Assembly (NCBI GenBank): GCA_018436925.1
Contig: JAHDKI010000009.1
Span: 62,001-126,000 of the forward strand
Source of the DNA: Syntrophaceae bacterium
GTDB taxonomy: Bacteria > Desulfobacterota > Syntrophia > Syntrophales > Smithellaceae
DNA: 64,000 nucleotides
Reading direction: 5' to 3'
The first letter of the stretch is position 1; every line of letters begins with the position of its first letter. The translations under genes and the position numbers were made by a program. This document shows, in pieces, positions 38,318-49,229 of the stretch. The notes below the pieces were generated by a model, which searched no databases, was not told the origin of the DNA, and worked only from the letters and a program-made list of their open reading frames with translations.

Positions 38318-40396
38318 CTAGCTCTCTTCTTTCTTTGATTCGGCGATAATCTTTTCCGCGATGAAAGCGGGCACTTCCTCGTAATGCGACTCCGTATACG
38401 TGAAGGTTCCGCGTCCGCTGGTCATGGAGCGCAGATCCGGCGCATATTTGAGAATTTCGGCCAGCGGCACCTGTCCTTTAATAATCTGGTTGGATCCTTT
38501 GGAATCCATTCCCAGAACACGGCCTCGCCGGCTGTTGAGGTCACCGATGACATCGCCCATGTATTCTTCGGGAACTTCAATATCGATATTGACGATCGGT
38601 TCCAAAAGGATGGGCTGGCATTCCATCACGCCCTTCTGAAAGGCCATGGAGCCTGCGATTTTGAAAGCCATTTCCGAGGAGTCCACCGTGTGGTAAGAGC
38701 CGTCGGTCAGGGAAATTCGAAAGTCCACAACCGGATAACCTGCAATCACACCTTTGGCGGCGGCTTCCACAATGCCTTTTTCCACGGCGGGACGGTACTG
38801 GCCGGGAATCACGCCGCCGACGATTTTATCGACGAACTCGAAGCCCGACCCGCGCGGCAGCGGTTCAATGTCGATCCAGCAGTCGCCGAACTGGCCGCGT
38901 CCGCCGGATTGTTTCTTGTAGCGCCCCTGGACATTGGTTTTGCCTTTAATGGTTTCCTTATAGGGAACCTTGGGGGTATGTAGATTGACTTCCACCCCGA
39001 ATTTCCGTTTCATCTTCTCGATGTTGACTTCAATGTGCACCTGCCCCATGCCGGAGAGGATCATTTCTTTGGTTTCCACATTGCGCGTGAAGACAATAGT
39101 GGGGTCTTCTTCCGTCAAACGGTGAATAGACGAGGCGATCTTGTCTTCGTCGCCCCGGGATTTCGGCTCCACGGCGAACGACATGATGGGCGGAGGCACC
39201 AAAACCGGTTGATAAATAATGGCGGATTTTTCGTTGCACAGAGTGTCGCCCGTGACGGTTTCCTTGAGCTTGGCAACCCCCGCAATGTCGCCTGGAATAA
39301 GAACTTCGGCCTGCTTCTGATTTTTGCCTTCGAGAAAGAAGATGTTGCCGAATTTCTCCGAGACTTTTCTGGCGCTGTTGTAAACGATTGAATCGGCATT
39401 GAGTTTTCCGGAGTAAACCCTAAATAGAGTCAGCCGGCCCGCGTAGGGATCGGCAATGGTTTTAAACACCATGGCTGAAAAGGGCTCATCTTCTTCGGGC
39501 TTTCTTTCCAACGCTTCCTCGGCGCCGGGTTTTTTCCCTTTGACCGGGCCCCGATCTGCGGGGGACGCGAATGTGTCGACGATCATCTCCATCAGCATGG
39601 ATACGCCGATGCCCTTCACCGCTGAACCGCATAGAACCGGAATCACGCCGCCGGAGGTGACGGCTTTTTTAAAGCCGCCTTTGATTTCTTCAACCGAGAG
39701 TTCTCCCGCCTCAAGGTATTTGTTCATCAGGTCGTCGTCCGTTTCGGCGATATCCTCGACCAGTGAGCTTCGAAGACTTTCCGCTTCGTCTTTAAGCTCG
39801 GCGGGAACGTCCGAAGCTTTGGCCGTTCCCTTGTTGTCGGAAAAGGTATACGCCTTCATGGCGATCAAATCGACAATGCCCTGGAATTTGTCTTCCGCGC
39901 CGATCGGCAGGCACACGGGCGTGGCTTTGACCTTGAGTTTCGTTTTTACGCTGTCGAGAGCCTTCGCAAAATCGGCCCGTTCGCGATCCATGCGATTGAT
40001 GAAGATGATACGGGGAAGGGCATATAGATCTGCCATTTCCCAGACTTTCTCCGTCTGAAACTCCACGCCGCCAACGGAGTCCACGACCACTACGGCGTTG
40101 TCCACGACGCTCAGCGAACATTGAATGTCGAAGTTGAAATTGGAGTCGCCGGGTGTGTCGAGGATGTTGATTTTATGCTTATTCCACTCGATAAAATTCG
40201 CCGCGGATGAGATCGAGCCTCGCCTTTTTTGTTCTTCCGGCTCGTAATCCATTGTGGAGGTGGCGTCATCGACGCGACCGAGCCGTTCATTTTTTCCGGA
40301 AACAAAGAGAAGCGATTCACAAAGAGAGGTTTTGCCGGTGCCGCCGTGGCCGATGACGGCCAGATTTCTAAGAGATTTGGGTTCGTACTTTGCCAT
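38318..40396 (-). CDS. EF-G-like translation factor GTPase, EF-G II type
   Basis: 692 residues from ATG 40396 with AAAGGAG upstream (seen as CTCCTTT on +). The P-loop is GHGGTGKTSLCE, then DTPGDSNFNF and NRMD. The GHGGTGKT form of G1 and the SISSAANFIEW switch region are typical of the EF-G II (FusA2-like) paralogues, which do not act as the main translocase. Domains II-V are complete: GVIPGQYRPAVEKGIVEAAA, VDSSEMAFKIAGSMAFQKGV. Function uncertain. Confidence 0.93.
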   Translation of the reverse strand: MAKYEPKSLRNLAVIGHGGTGKTSLCESLLFVSGKNERLGRVDDATSTMDYEPEEQKRRGSISSAANFIEWNKHKINILDTPGDSNFNFDIQCSLSVVDNAVVVVDSVGGVEFQTEKVWEMADLYALPRIIFINRMDRERADFAKALDSVKTKLKVKATPVCLPIGAEDKFQGIVDLIAMKAYTFSDNKGTAKASDVPAELKDEAESLRSSLVEDIAETDDDLMNKYLEAGELSVEEIKGGFKKAVTSGGVIPVLCGSAVKGIGVSMLMEMIVDTFASPADRGPVKGKKPGAEEALERKPEEDEPFSAMVFKTIADPYAGRLTLFRVYSGKLNADSIVYNSARKVSEKFGNIFFLEGKNQKQAEVLIPGDIAGVAKLKETVTGDTLCNEKSAIIYQPVLVPPPIMSFAVEPKSRGDEDKIASSIHRLTEEDPTIVFTRNVETKEMILSGMGQVHIEVNIEKMKRKFGVEVNLHTPKVPYKETIKGKTNVQGRYKKQSGGRGQFGDCWIDIEPLPRGSGFEFVDKIVGGVIPGQYRPAVEKGIVEAAAKGVIAGYPVVDFRISLTDGSYHTVDSSEMAFKIAGSMAFQKGVMECQPILLEPIVNIDIEVPEEYMGDVIGDLNSRRGRVLGMDSKGSNQIIKGQVPLAEILKYAPDLRSMTSGRGTFTYTESHYEEVPAFIAEKIIAESKKEES

Positions 40397-40472
40397 GAAA
40401 GCTCCTTTCAATATCTCAGTAAGATCATAAAGATCCGATGAAGCGGTTTCATTACAGAACGCGGGGTTGTTT

Positions 40473-40501
40473 AACGTATCCCATCTATAAAATCAAGACA
40501 A
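40473..40501 (-). promoter_or_regulatory. Putative promoter of the EF-G II gene
   Basis: On the - strand: TTGTCT (40496-40501), 17-bp spacer, TACGTT (40473-40478), 77 bp before the start codon. The match is only moderate. Confidence 0.4.
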
Positions 40502-40561
40502 TTTTGGGAAAATCGGCTTGAGTGGCGAGATGGCGGGAAGGCATTCCGGCTATGGGGCCGC

Positions 40562-42261
40562 CTATCCTTTGTTAAGCTTTCTTTCCGCCAGTCGCATGGG
40601 GAAAAAGACGGCAAAAAGACACAGCAAGACAGCTGCGGCAAATGAAACGGCGCTTACGATGAGAAGACGGAAAGATAATCTCAGGCCGTGCACGTCGGCC
40701 ATGAAAATCCGGTAAACCGGACCGGCCTGCAAAATGATCACCAGGGCGATCAGCGCAAAACATACAAGCATAAACAAAAGACCGCCGAAGCTGGTGGCGG
40801 ACATGGCCGGATTTTCGGAGGTGAAGTCGGGATACATCGCCCCAAGGCCCACCGCCAGGGCGACAATGGCCGGGACGAGGAAAAAAATGGTGATCACCGA
40901 CAGCGCCATCATGAAAGGCGTCACGTCAAGCAACGTGTTGGAGATAATGATGAGCGCTTCCGTCAGCAACAAAAGCGGCAAGTAATAAAGAAAAAACTTC
41001 ATCCACAGAAAGGACCTCATTGAAACGGGAGCCGCCTTGAGGATCCAGAAAGCTTCACCTTCCATACTGACGGCCGGGAAAACGAAGCGCGCGGCAATCG
41101 CCGACAGAACGAAAGCAGCCAGACCCACATTCAGAAAGGAAAAAACGTTCTGGAGGTAAACCGTGCGCACGGGGGCACTTCCCAATGGGAGAACCGAAAA
41201 GTTATACAGATAGATGATGATTAAAGCGCCGATGAGAAAGAGCTGCGGCCATTGTGTGGAGTCGCGGAAAAACGCGCGAATTTCCTTGGCGGCCAGAGCG
41301 CGGGCGGGCCGGCTTAAAAAGAAAAGCCCGGTTTCCCATCCTTTCCCCCGAAAACGAAGCGGCGCGAACAGTCGCCCGGGAGTGGTTTGCGCCCGGGAAA
41401 ACCCTTTAAAGTAAAAAGCGCGAGCCAGGCTGTCATTGATAAACATCAACAGGCTGAAGAAGCTTAAGGAAAGTGAAAGCGAAAAGAAAACCTGCCCCCA
41501 GGATCGTGTCAAGGCATACCGAAGCGAGTCCGTGATCCATGTCGCAGGCAGCCAGGGGGCATCCAGCGTCTGCAAAGAATTTAAATAAATCACGGCGGAG
41601 GCGAATCCTTCGGGATTGACCAGTTGTTCCGGGCGGATGAGGCGAAGCGCGACGATGAGCGCAATGGCGAGCATGACGCCGAGAATGACAAAAAGGGAAC
41701 GGATCTTGCCGGCCGGAAGGAGCACGGCGCCCAGCACAACGGCAATGCTCGAAAGCGCTTGGGCGATCAGACACAAAAGAATGATTGCCGTCAGCGCCGT
41801 CAGATAAAAGCCTGTTCCCGCCTGATAGATCAGGCCGAAAGACAAAAAGACGGGCAGACTGAAAATGACAACCATCCAGGAAGAGTCGATGCAGCTTCCC
41901 GCAAAGCGGGCATAGAAGATCTGTCCGGAGGCAATCGGCAAAGAATGCAAAAGCGGCAGATCGCGGCTCAGATAAAGGTGCGAGAGACTATTGATGATGC
42001 TGCTGAAAATGAGCAGCGTGAAGAAGGTAATCATAATCATCGACAGAAGCTTCAGGGCGAGAATGTCGCCGAATTCTTCGACGCTTTGGAAGTAGGTCAG
42101 GACGCGAAAGAAGAGGGCAAAAGCGCCCAACCAGAAGGCGCCGCCGACGAAACCGAATAGAAAAAGTCGGCTGACGCGAACTTTTGCGGCGCCGCGCGTG
42201 AGAGCGGCTTTCAGGGCGTGCCGCCTCGGACGAAGCAACTGAATCCAGGCCAGGGCTTTCA

Positions 42262-42262
<1 letters not shown>
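40562..42262 (-). CDS. ABC-type exporter permease
   Basis: 566 residues with about 12 to 14 hydrophobic segments and no ATPase motif. It fits large ABC-2-type permeases in which two halves are fused. Its ATG overlaps the stop of the ATP-binding gene (ATGA), so the two form one transporter. The substrate is unknown. It is the last gene of a transglutaminase-ATPase-permease operon. Confidence 0.85.
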
Positions 42263-42979
<717 letters not shown>

Positions 42980-42987
<8 letters not shown>

Positions 42988-44443
42988 AGGACGTTTCAAC
43001 AACCTCCAGTTGAATATTTCCCATAATGCCTAGCAGGTCGAGCTGCTGGGGCCCTTCGCCGAGAGCCAGGCGAATATGCGTGACGTCCGCCGGAATCTGG
43101 TTGAACACGGAATCGACGGTGATCCATGATCCGATATATGCGCTGTTCCAGGCGTGATAATAAAAGCGTCCGTCCAGATAGATCAGACCGGTTTCTATTC
43201 GAGCAGGAATGTCTGCCGCTCGCAGAAGCGCCGCCGTTAAGACTGCATGTTCGTTGCAGTCGCCGACTTTGTGGTTGAGAACCTCCAGGGCGTTAGGCAC
43301 CGATAAAACCGGCTGTTTACGCAGAGTTTTGTAAACCCAGGCAACGATTTTGGATAGTTTTTCAGACGGTTTGTCTGAAGCGTCGACAATTTTCGCCGCC
43401 TGGGCACGGATTTTGGGATGGTTGGATTGGACCAGCGGCGATGCGGACAGAAAAATGGCCGGCGCCTCAGAGACAAAGCGCCGGTCTGAAAGCGAATCTT
43501 CACGGAGAATAGTAAGCCGGCCTTCCGATGACAGCGACTGGCGTCCTCCATGGATGTCGGGAAGTTTTTGGGTTGCCGAGTCGATTTTAACCACCAGACG
43601 TCGCAGCGCCTGCGGATTGTCGATGGGAACATCTGCGGGGATGGATGCGATCTGTGTGAAATCAACGCCTTCTGATGAGAATCCTGCTTGCGCTGCCGAC
43701 GGGTCGGCTTTTTCCATCGACAGTCCCAGAATACCGGTTTCTTTCAAAACTTCACCTTCGGCGGACAACCAGGCACAGTGGGATGCGCCCATAAAATCGG
43801 CGCAGTATTTCCGGGTCAGGATTCTTTTGCCCAGGACGGATATGACCTCGTCGGCCTTGCGTCTTACCAGGACATCGCGCAATCCCAGCGTGGATGGATC
43901 GAAGACGGGGAACTTTTTTTGCCCGTCTTTCTCCAGGCCGGTAAGATAGGCTGCTTCATAAAGATTGCCGCTCAGCAAAGGGGCCTCTTCAATGGCAATT
44001 TCACTTTTTTTGAGCGATCCGGGAACACCGGCAAAGACCACAAGCAAGCCGGGCGCGATCAGGCCGCGGGCTTGAAAGCGAAATAATCCCGAGGTGATGT
44101 GAACATCAAAGCTGGAAAGCGCATTATCCGGCCCGAACTGCATCTCAGACGAAAGGTTTAGAATCTGGGTTACACCCAGCGTGGAAAGCTGAAGCCGAAC
44201 CTGTTCCCGGGAGATAGATCCACCGTCGAAAGCCGTGAATTGACGCGATGCGACACCGATCCGGCGACCTTTCTGGTAGATGGTCATCCAGCTCTGTGGG
44301 GGTTTTTGAAGTGTTTTGAACGGTGCTGAAGGCTCATTGCCGTCGCTGGGGCGAAAGACATCCAGCCGAACAAGCAAAAGACCCGCAAATAGCGCTGCCA
44401 AGACCAGTCCCGTAAGTATCCGCCTGCTAAAGAGTTTCATCAA
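42980..44443 (-). CDS. Transglutaminase-like domain protein, membrane-anchored or secreted
   Basis: 487 residues. One N-terminal hydrophobic segment (ILTGLVLAALFAGLLLVRL) acts as signal or anchor. The C-terminal third is a transglutaminase/protease-like fold with Cys (about 396) in GDCNEHAVL, His in YYHAWNSAYI and Asp in WITVDSVF, so the triad is complete. The first 300 residues are beta-rich without known motif. The fused operon with an ABC exporter suggests a role in envelope processing or export; the reaction (peptide cleavage or cross-linking) is unknown. Confidence 0.85.
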
Positions 44444-44534
44444 TCATCGAACCGCCTTTTACCTTTTACCCAATATATCGGCTGTTTTTCCCGAGTCAAC
44501 AGTCCGGGGTGGCGTTTTTAATCAATAAAAAAGC

Positions 44535-44563
44535 TTGACATTCGTCTTTTGTTTCTATAAGAA
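44535..44563 (+). promoter_or_regulatory. Putative strong sigma70 promoter of fusA
   Basis: TTGACA (44535-44540) with a 17-bp spacer to TAAGAA, or 15 bp to TATAAG, inside the sequence CTATAAGAA. A transcript would begin near 44570, about 120 bases before the start codon. Confidence 0.6.
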
Positions 44564-44599
44564 ACTCGCCTTACATTGTTAAGGCTCGATTACGGTGGA

Positions 44600-44643
44600 T
44601 CCCCCATCTGGCAGAGACTCTTCCAAATGCGGGGGTTTTTTTT
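44600..44643 (+). terminator. Intrinsic terminator in the fusA leader
   Basis: CCCCCAT pairs with ATGCGGGGG (one bulge), continued inside by TGG/CCA and AGA/TCT, then eight T residues. No gene on this strand ends upstream, so it lies between the promoter at 44535 and fusA, suggesting attenuation or a short leader RNA. Confidence 0.8.
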
Positions 44644-44689
44644 ATATCAAGGTATTATTCAGGATTAATTATTTTAAGAGGTAAGTTGG

Positions 44690-46777
44690 ATGAAACAAGA
44701 CGATCAGAAAATCCGCAACATCGGAATCAGCGCACACATTGATTCCGGGAAAACAACGCTCAGTGAACGCATTCTTTTTTACACAAAAAGAATTCACGCC
44801 ATCCACGATGTCAAAGGCAAAGACGGCGTTGGGGCGACAATGGATTCGATGGAACTTGAAAAAGAGCGCGGAATCACCATCGCCTCGGCAGCCACCTATT
44901 GCGAATGGAAAGGACACGAAGTCAATATTATTGATACGCCCGGCCATGTCGATTTCACCATTGAGGTGGAGCGCTCTTTGCGTGTGCTTGACGGCGCGAT
45001 TCTGGTTTTGTGTTCCGTGGGCGGCGTCCAGTCCCAGTCCATTACCGTCGATCAGCAAATGAAACGCTACAAAGTTCCCTGCATCGCCTTCATCAACAAA
45101 TGCGACCGCAGCGGCGCCAATCCTTTCAGAGTCATCGGACAGTTGCGCGCCAAGCTGGGGCATAATGCCGTAGCCATGCAGATCCCGATCGGTCTGGAAA
45201 ACGAATTGCAGGGTGTCGTGGATCTCGTCACGATGAAGGCGGTCTATTTTGACGGCGCCAGCGGGGAGGAAGTGCGCGTGAGCGATATTCCCGATCATCT
45301 TCTGGAGGAAGCCAAAGCGAAGCGGGAAGAACTGATCGATGCCGCCTCATTATTTTCCGACGAACTGACGGAGGCCATCCTTGAGGAGCAGGATATTCCT
45401 GCAGAGATGCTCTATGCGGCCGTCCGCAAGGGAACGCTCAAACGGGAAATCACCCCCGTTTATATGGGGTCAGCCTATAAAAATAAAGGCGTTCAGCCGC
45501 TGCTCGATGGCGTAACCCATCTGTTGCCGGCGCCGTCGGAAGTCGAAAACGTCGCACTTGATATGAACAACAACGAAGCTCCGGTGGCCCTCACCAGTGA
45601 TCCGGATAAGCCCATTATCGCCTTGGCCTTCAAACTGGAAGACGGGCAATACGGGCAGCTCACTTACATCCGTGTGTATGAAGGAACGGTTGAAAAAGGC
45701 GCCACGATCGTCAATGTCCGAAACGGCAAGAAAATCAAAGTCGGCCGCGTGGTACGCATGCATGCCGATCAGATGGAGGATGTCGATTCGCTCAGAGCCG
45801 GCTACATCGGCGCGCTGTTCGGCATTGAGTGCGCCTCCGGCGATACATTTGTTTCTCCGGGCATCAATATGACCATGACCTCCATGTATGTTCCGAAACC
45901 GGTCATCTCGCTGGCCATCGTTCCCAAAGACAACAAATCCCAGATGTCGATGTCCAAAGCGCTCAACCGCTTCTCGAAGGAAGATCCGACATTTAAAGCC
46001 TACGTTGATCCGGAGACGAACGAAACGATCATTGAAGGAATGGGAGAGCTTCATCTGGACATTTATGTGGAAAGAATGAAAAGAGAGTATGGGGCGGAAG
46101 TCACCACCGGCAATCCTCGTGTCGCCTACCGCGAGACGATTACGCAGCGCGCCGATTTCAACTACACCCATAAAAAACAGACGGGCGGCGCCGGACAGTT
46201 CGGCCGTATCGCCGGATACATCGAACCGATTTCCGACGCGGAATTTATTTTTGAAAACGAAATATTCGGAGGCTCCATCCCGACCCAGTATATTCCTGCC
46301 TGCGAGAAGGGCTTCCGCGAGAGCATGGCCAAAGGTCCCAAACTGGAATTTCCCATTACCGGCGTTAAGGTTGTCATCAATGACGGCGCGTCGCATGCAG
46401 TCGACTCTTCCGATATGGCCTTTCAGGCGGCGGCGAGAGGCGCGTTTCGGGACGCATACCTGCGGGCCAAGCCGGTTATTCACGAGCCGATCATGAAAGT
46501 CGTGGTTGAAACGCCCACCGAATTTCAGGGACCGGTTATGGGCCTGCTTAATCAGCGCCGGGGAATGATCGTCGGATCGCAGGATGAAGGCGTCATGAGT
46601 GTTGTCGAAGCGCAGGTGCCTCTTGCGGAAATGTTCGGGTTTTCAACCATTCTGAGATCGTCGACCCAGGGCAAAGCGCAGTTTACGATGGAGTTTGCCC
46701 AATATCGTCAGGTCCCGCAATCGGTTGCGGAAAAGATTGCCGCTGAAGTCGCCCAGAACAAAAAAACAGCGGCCTAG
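44690..46777 (+). CDS. fusA: Elongation factor G (SPD/mitochondrial type EF-G1)
   Basis: 695 residues. G1 reads [18 protein letters not shown]; the Ser in HIDSGKTT instead of Ala is the form seen in mitochondrial EF-G1 and the spdEFG1 branch of spirochaetes, planctomycetes and deltaproteobacteria. [20 protein letters not shown] and [10 protein letters not shown] follow; domain IV and V are complete ([35 protein letters not shown]). It should catalyse ribosomal translocation. It is monocistronic or joined to the ATPase gene at 46831. Confidence 0.94.
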   Translation: MKQDDQKIRNIGISAHIDSGKTTLSERILFYTKRIHAIHDVKGKDGVGATMDSMELEKERGITIASAATYCEWKGHEVNIIDTPGHVDFTIEVERSLRVLDGAILVLCSVGGVQSQSITVDQQMKRYKVPCIAFINKCDRSGANPFRVIGQLRAKLGHNAVAMQIPIGLENELQGVVDLVTMKAVYFDGASGEEVRVSDIPDHLLEEAKAKREELIDAASLFSDELTEAILEEQDIPAEMLYAAVRKGTLKREITPVYMGSAYKNKGVQPLLDGVTHLLPAPSEVENVALDMNNNEAPVALTSDPDKPIIALAFKLEDGQYGQLTYIRVYEGTVEKGATIVNVRNGKKIKVGRVVRMHADQMEDVDSLRAGYIGALFGIECASGDTFVSPGINMTMTSMYVPKPVISLAIVPKDNKSQMSMSKALNRFSKEDPTFKAYVDPETNETIIEGMGELHLDIYVERMKREYGAEVTTGNPRVAYRETITQRADFNYTHKKQTGGAGQFGRIAGYIEPISDAEFIFENEIFGGSIPTQYIPACEKGFRESMAKGPKLEFPITGVKVVINDGASHAVDSSDMAFQAAARGAFRDAYLRAKPVIHEPIMKVVVETPTEFQGPVMGLLNQRRGMIVGSQDEGVMSVVEAQVPLAEMFGFSTILRSSTQGKAQFTMEFAQYRQVPQSVAEKIAAEVAQNKKTAA

Positions 46778-46830
46778 AGAAGACCAAACTCAAGGTCGGA
46801 GGATAAAAGAGATCAGGCATTCATCGAATA

Positions 46831-47592
46831 ATGGGCAGTCAGACAGCGATTCGAAAAAACAACAATGTCATCCCTTTCCCCTATGAGGAATTGATTATGA
46901 TTAAAAAAGAAATGATCAGCCGTAATCCGCTCAACAATCTTGGCTTTGCCGGTGAGGATATTCTGCCCAACGGCGGTCTCGGCGCTGTTCTGGCGCATGC
47001 GGGACTCGGAAAAACAGCGCTTCTGGTGCAAATGGCGCTCAATACCATGTTTCAGGAGAAACCCGTTTTGCACGTCAGCCTCAATGACGCGGTCAGCAAG
47101 GTCGATGTCTGGTACCGGGAGTTGTTCAACGATATCTCAGAAGGAAACGACCCGGCGGAAATCGCGGAGTTTTGGGAAAAAATTCAGATCTACCGATTCA
47201 TTATGACGTTCCGCGTCGAGGGGTTCAGTGTGCCGAAGCTTGAGGAGCGCTTGACCGATCTGATGCAACAGAATATTTTCAAGCCTCACACCATGATTAT
47301 CGACGGATTAAAATTCGATGAATCCGGGCGAGGCCTTCTTTTTCAATTAAAGGAAATGGCCAAGCTCTTTGGGATGCGTATCTGGTTTACCGTTCATACG
47401 CACCGGCATGAACCGCCAAAAGAAGACGGCCTGCCTTTATCTTTTCTGCACGTCGAAGATCTGTTCGATGTTTTAGTCCAGCTTGCCGCCAAAGGGCCGA
47501 AGGTCTACATTAAAGCGCTCAAAGGACAGTCGCCGGAAGCCAAAAAAGAAGCTCTGGAGCTGGAGCCTTCAACAATGCTGATTCAGGATTAA
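46831..47592 (+). CDS. RecA/KaiC-like P-loop ATPase, unknown role
   Basis: 253 residues from ATG 46831; a second in-frame ATG at 46897 has a better AGGA site and would give 231 residues. The Walker A is AHAGLGKTALLVQ at about residues 55-67; a Walker B-like strand TMIIDGLKF follows. The fold resembles RecA-type ATPases. Conserved-looking His-rich HTHRHEPP lies in a strand end that could sense nucleotide. It is encoded just before the DnaA-box-rich gap, but no link is shown. Confidence 0.75.
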   Translation: MGSQTAIRKNNNVIPFPYEELIMIKKEMISRNPLNNLGFAGEDILPNGGLGAVLAHAGLGKTALLVQMALNTMFQEKPVLHVSLNDAVSKVDVWYRELFNDISEGNDPAEIAEFWEKIQIYRFIMTFRVEGFSVPKLEERLTDLMQQNIFKPHTMIIDGLKFDESGRGLLFQLKEMAKLFGMRIWFTVHTHRHEPPKEDGLPLSFLHVEDLFDVLVQLAAKGPKVYIKALKGQSPEAKKEALELEPSTMLIQD

Positions 47593-48266
47593 CCGGATTC
47601 CGGCTTTTTTCTGCATGGATCGTCTGATTCAAGGAGTTTTCGGAGTTTCCTCCGAGAATCTTCTTTCCGTTTTGGTCTGCATCAGCATGGTATTTTAAAA
47701 AATATCAGTGATCCCAAATCGCGGCGGAAATCGAATAACATTGTTACATGTTGTCGCATCAGCGCGGGACACAAGCCCATTTCCTTCAAGATTAAAGGCT
47801 AAACAATGTCATTTTCAACTCGAAAAAAAACGGGAATGGCACGATTTTTTCACAGCATAAACTTTAATGGATTCGCTTGTCGGCATAAGTGGCGATGATT
47901 TAAGCCTATATCTGTAAGTAATTGATATTATAGATAATTATATATGCATGAATTTCATGCAATCCGGTCGAATATCGCCTGATTCGCGGACTTACGGAAT
48001 TTATCCACAAGACTGTCCACAGACTAATCCACAAGTTTGTGGAAAGATAAAATAATCCTATTTTGTAAAAAAACGTATGACACTGAATGATGTTTTTTAA
48101 GAGGCTTGTTTTTTACCCGCTGAGCGAATTATTTCATCTTCGGGGCTTTAATGACGCCGATTCTTCTTTAAATAAAGTGTTTGCAATAGTCTGACCGCTG
48201 CTGTATTTTTTTGCGCAAAGTTTATCGGGGGTTTTGAGGTCTTTTTTTGAAGCAGGGAGAATAACA
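47593..48266. other. 674-bp non-coding gap with AT-rich tract, palindrome and DnaA-box cluster (possible origin)
   Basis: No supported gene lies here. A small hairpin (TCGGAG-TTTC-CTCCGA) is at 47640-47655. Bases 47911-47945 are very AT-rich, a candidate unwinding element. GCATGAA-T-TTCATGC (47946-47960) is a perfect inverted repeat. Then come DnaA-box-like 9-mers: TTATCCACA (48001-48009, perfect consensus), CTGTCCACA (48013-48021), TAATCCACA (48025-48033), and on the other strand CTTTCCACA (48038-48046). The first three start exactly 12 bp apart. The second AT-rich stretch is 48047-48070. No dnaA, dnaN or rpmH is nearby, so origin, titration site or regulatory use cannot be separated. Confidence 0.6.
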
Positions 48267-49229
48267 TTGAAAAAGACTTTCATTGTAATCTTATGCATCT
48301 TCATCTTTCTTTCGGCGTTCATTGCAGCGTGCGTCATTATTTTTTCACCGCAGTCGCCGCAACCGATGACATCCATTTTTGCGCCCTACCGTGAAGTGGA
48401 CTACAGCGCCTTGCCGCCACTGAGTTTTTATTCCTCTCGTGCGGGAGATTCTCTTGCTTGCCGGATTTATCCCGCTTTATCAGCGAAAAGCGCCGTCGTT
48501 CTGATTCACGGATCATCGGCCAGCAGCCGGTCTATGCATGCCCTTGCAAGCTATCTGCAAAAACAGGAAATTGAAGTCTATGTTCCGGATGTCCGAGGGC
48601 ACGGCGCTTCAGGGCGAAAAGGCGACATTGAATATCTGGGTCAGCTCGAAGACGATTTGGAAGATCTTCTCTCCCAGTTACGTCACCATGAAAAGTCTCT
48701 GACGCTGATGGGGTTTTCATCCGGGGGCGCGTTTGTTCTGCGCTTTGCCGCAAGCGATAGAGGGGATCTTTTTGATCACTACATCGCGCTTGCTCCGTAC
48801 ATCCGATATGACGCGCCGACCACAAGACCAAGTGATGAAAAGTGGGCCGAAGCCGCCGTTCCGAGAATTGTCGTTTTGACGCTTCTGGGCGCGCCGGGAG
48901 CAAAGTATTTAGGACATCTGCCGGTGATCGCCTTCGCCGTCAGTCCCGTATCCGCCAAGGATCAGACTCCCACGTATTCCTACAGGCTTTACAAAAATTT
49001 CGCGCTTCACCATGATTATCAGACGGATCTGAAAGCCATTCGAAAACCGCTTTCGGTCATCATTGGAGAAAAAGACGAATTGCTTTATCCCCAAAAGTAT
49101 CTGGACATGTTTGCTAAAGCGCAACCGCACGCCCAGATTGAAATTGTTCCCGGAATCGGACACACTTCCTTAACCACGGCCGATCCGGCGCTCAAAGCAA
49201 TTGTTGATAGCATTCAGGACAGACAGTGA
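48267..49229 (+). CDS. Alpha/beta hydrolase with N-terminal signal anchor
   Basis: 320 residues from TTG 48267 with GGGAG at 48255-48259; the open frame extends to 48234 without a site. A hydrophobic segment (about 5-27) precedes the hydrolase domain: oxyanion region LIHGSSASS, nucleophile GFSSGG, Asp in GEKDEL and His in GIGHTSL. This is the monoacylglycerol-lipase/lysophospholipase-like layout. The gene overlaps the sulfotransferase gene by 4 bp. Confidence 0.88.
   Translation: MKKTFIVILCIFIFLSAFIAACVIIFSPQSPQPMTSIFAPYREVDYSALPPLSFYSSRAGDSLACRIYPALSAKSAVVLIHGSSASSRSMHALASYLQKQEIEVYVPDVRGHGASGRKGDIEYLGQLEDDLEDLLSQLRHHEKSLTLMGFSSGGAFVLRFAASDRGDLFDHYIALAPYIRYDAPTTRPSDEKWAEAAVPRIVVLTLLGAPGAKYLGHLPVIAFAVSPVSAKDQTPTYSYRLYKNFALHHDYQTDLKAIRKPLSVIIGEKDELLYPQKYLDMFAKAQPHAQIEIVPGIGHTSLTTADPALKAIVDSIQDRQ

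Noticed and set aside
45470..46483. 337-residue open frame on the - strand inside fusA
   Set aside because: Opposite to intact EF-G domains; no ribosome-binding site or motif.
47581..47603. CCGG-ATT-CCGG followed by T6 as a terminator after the ATPase gene
   Set aside because: The stem is only four base pairs; too weak to support.
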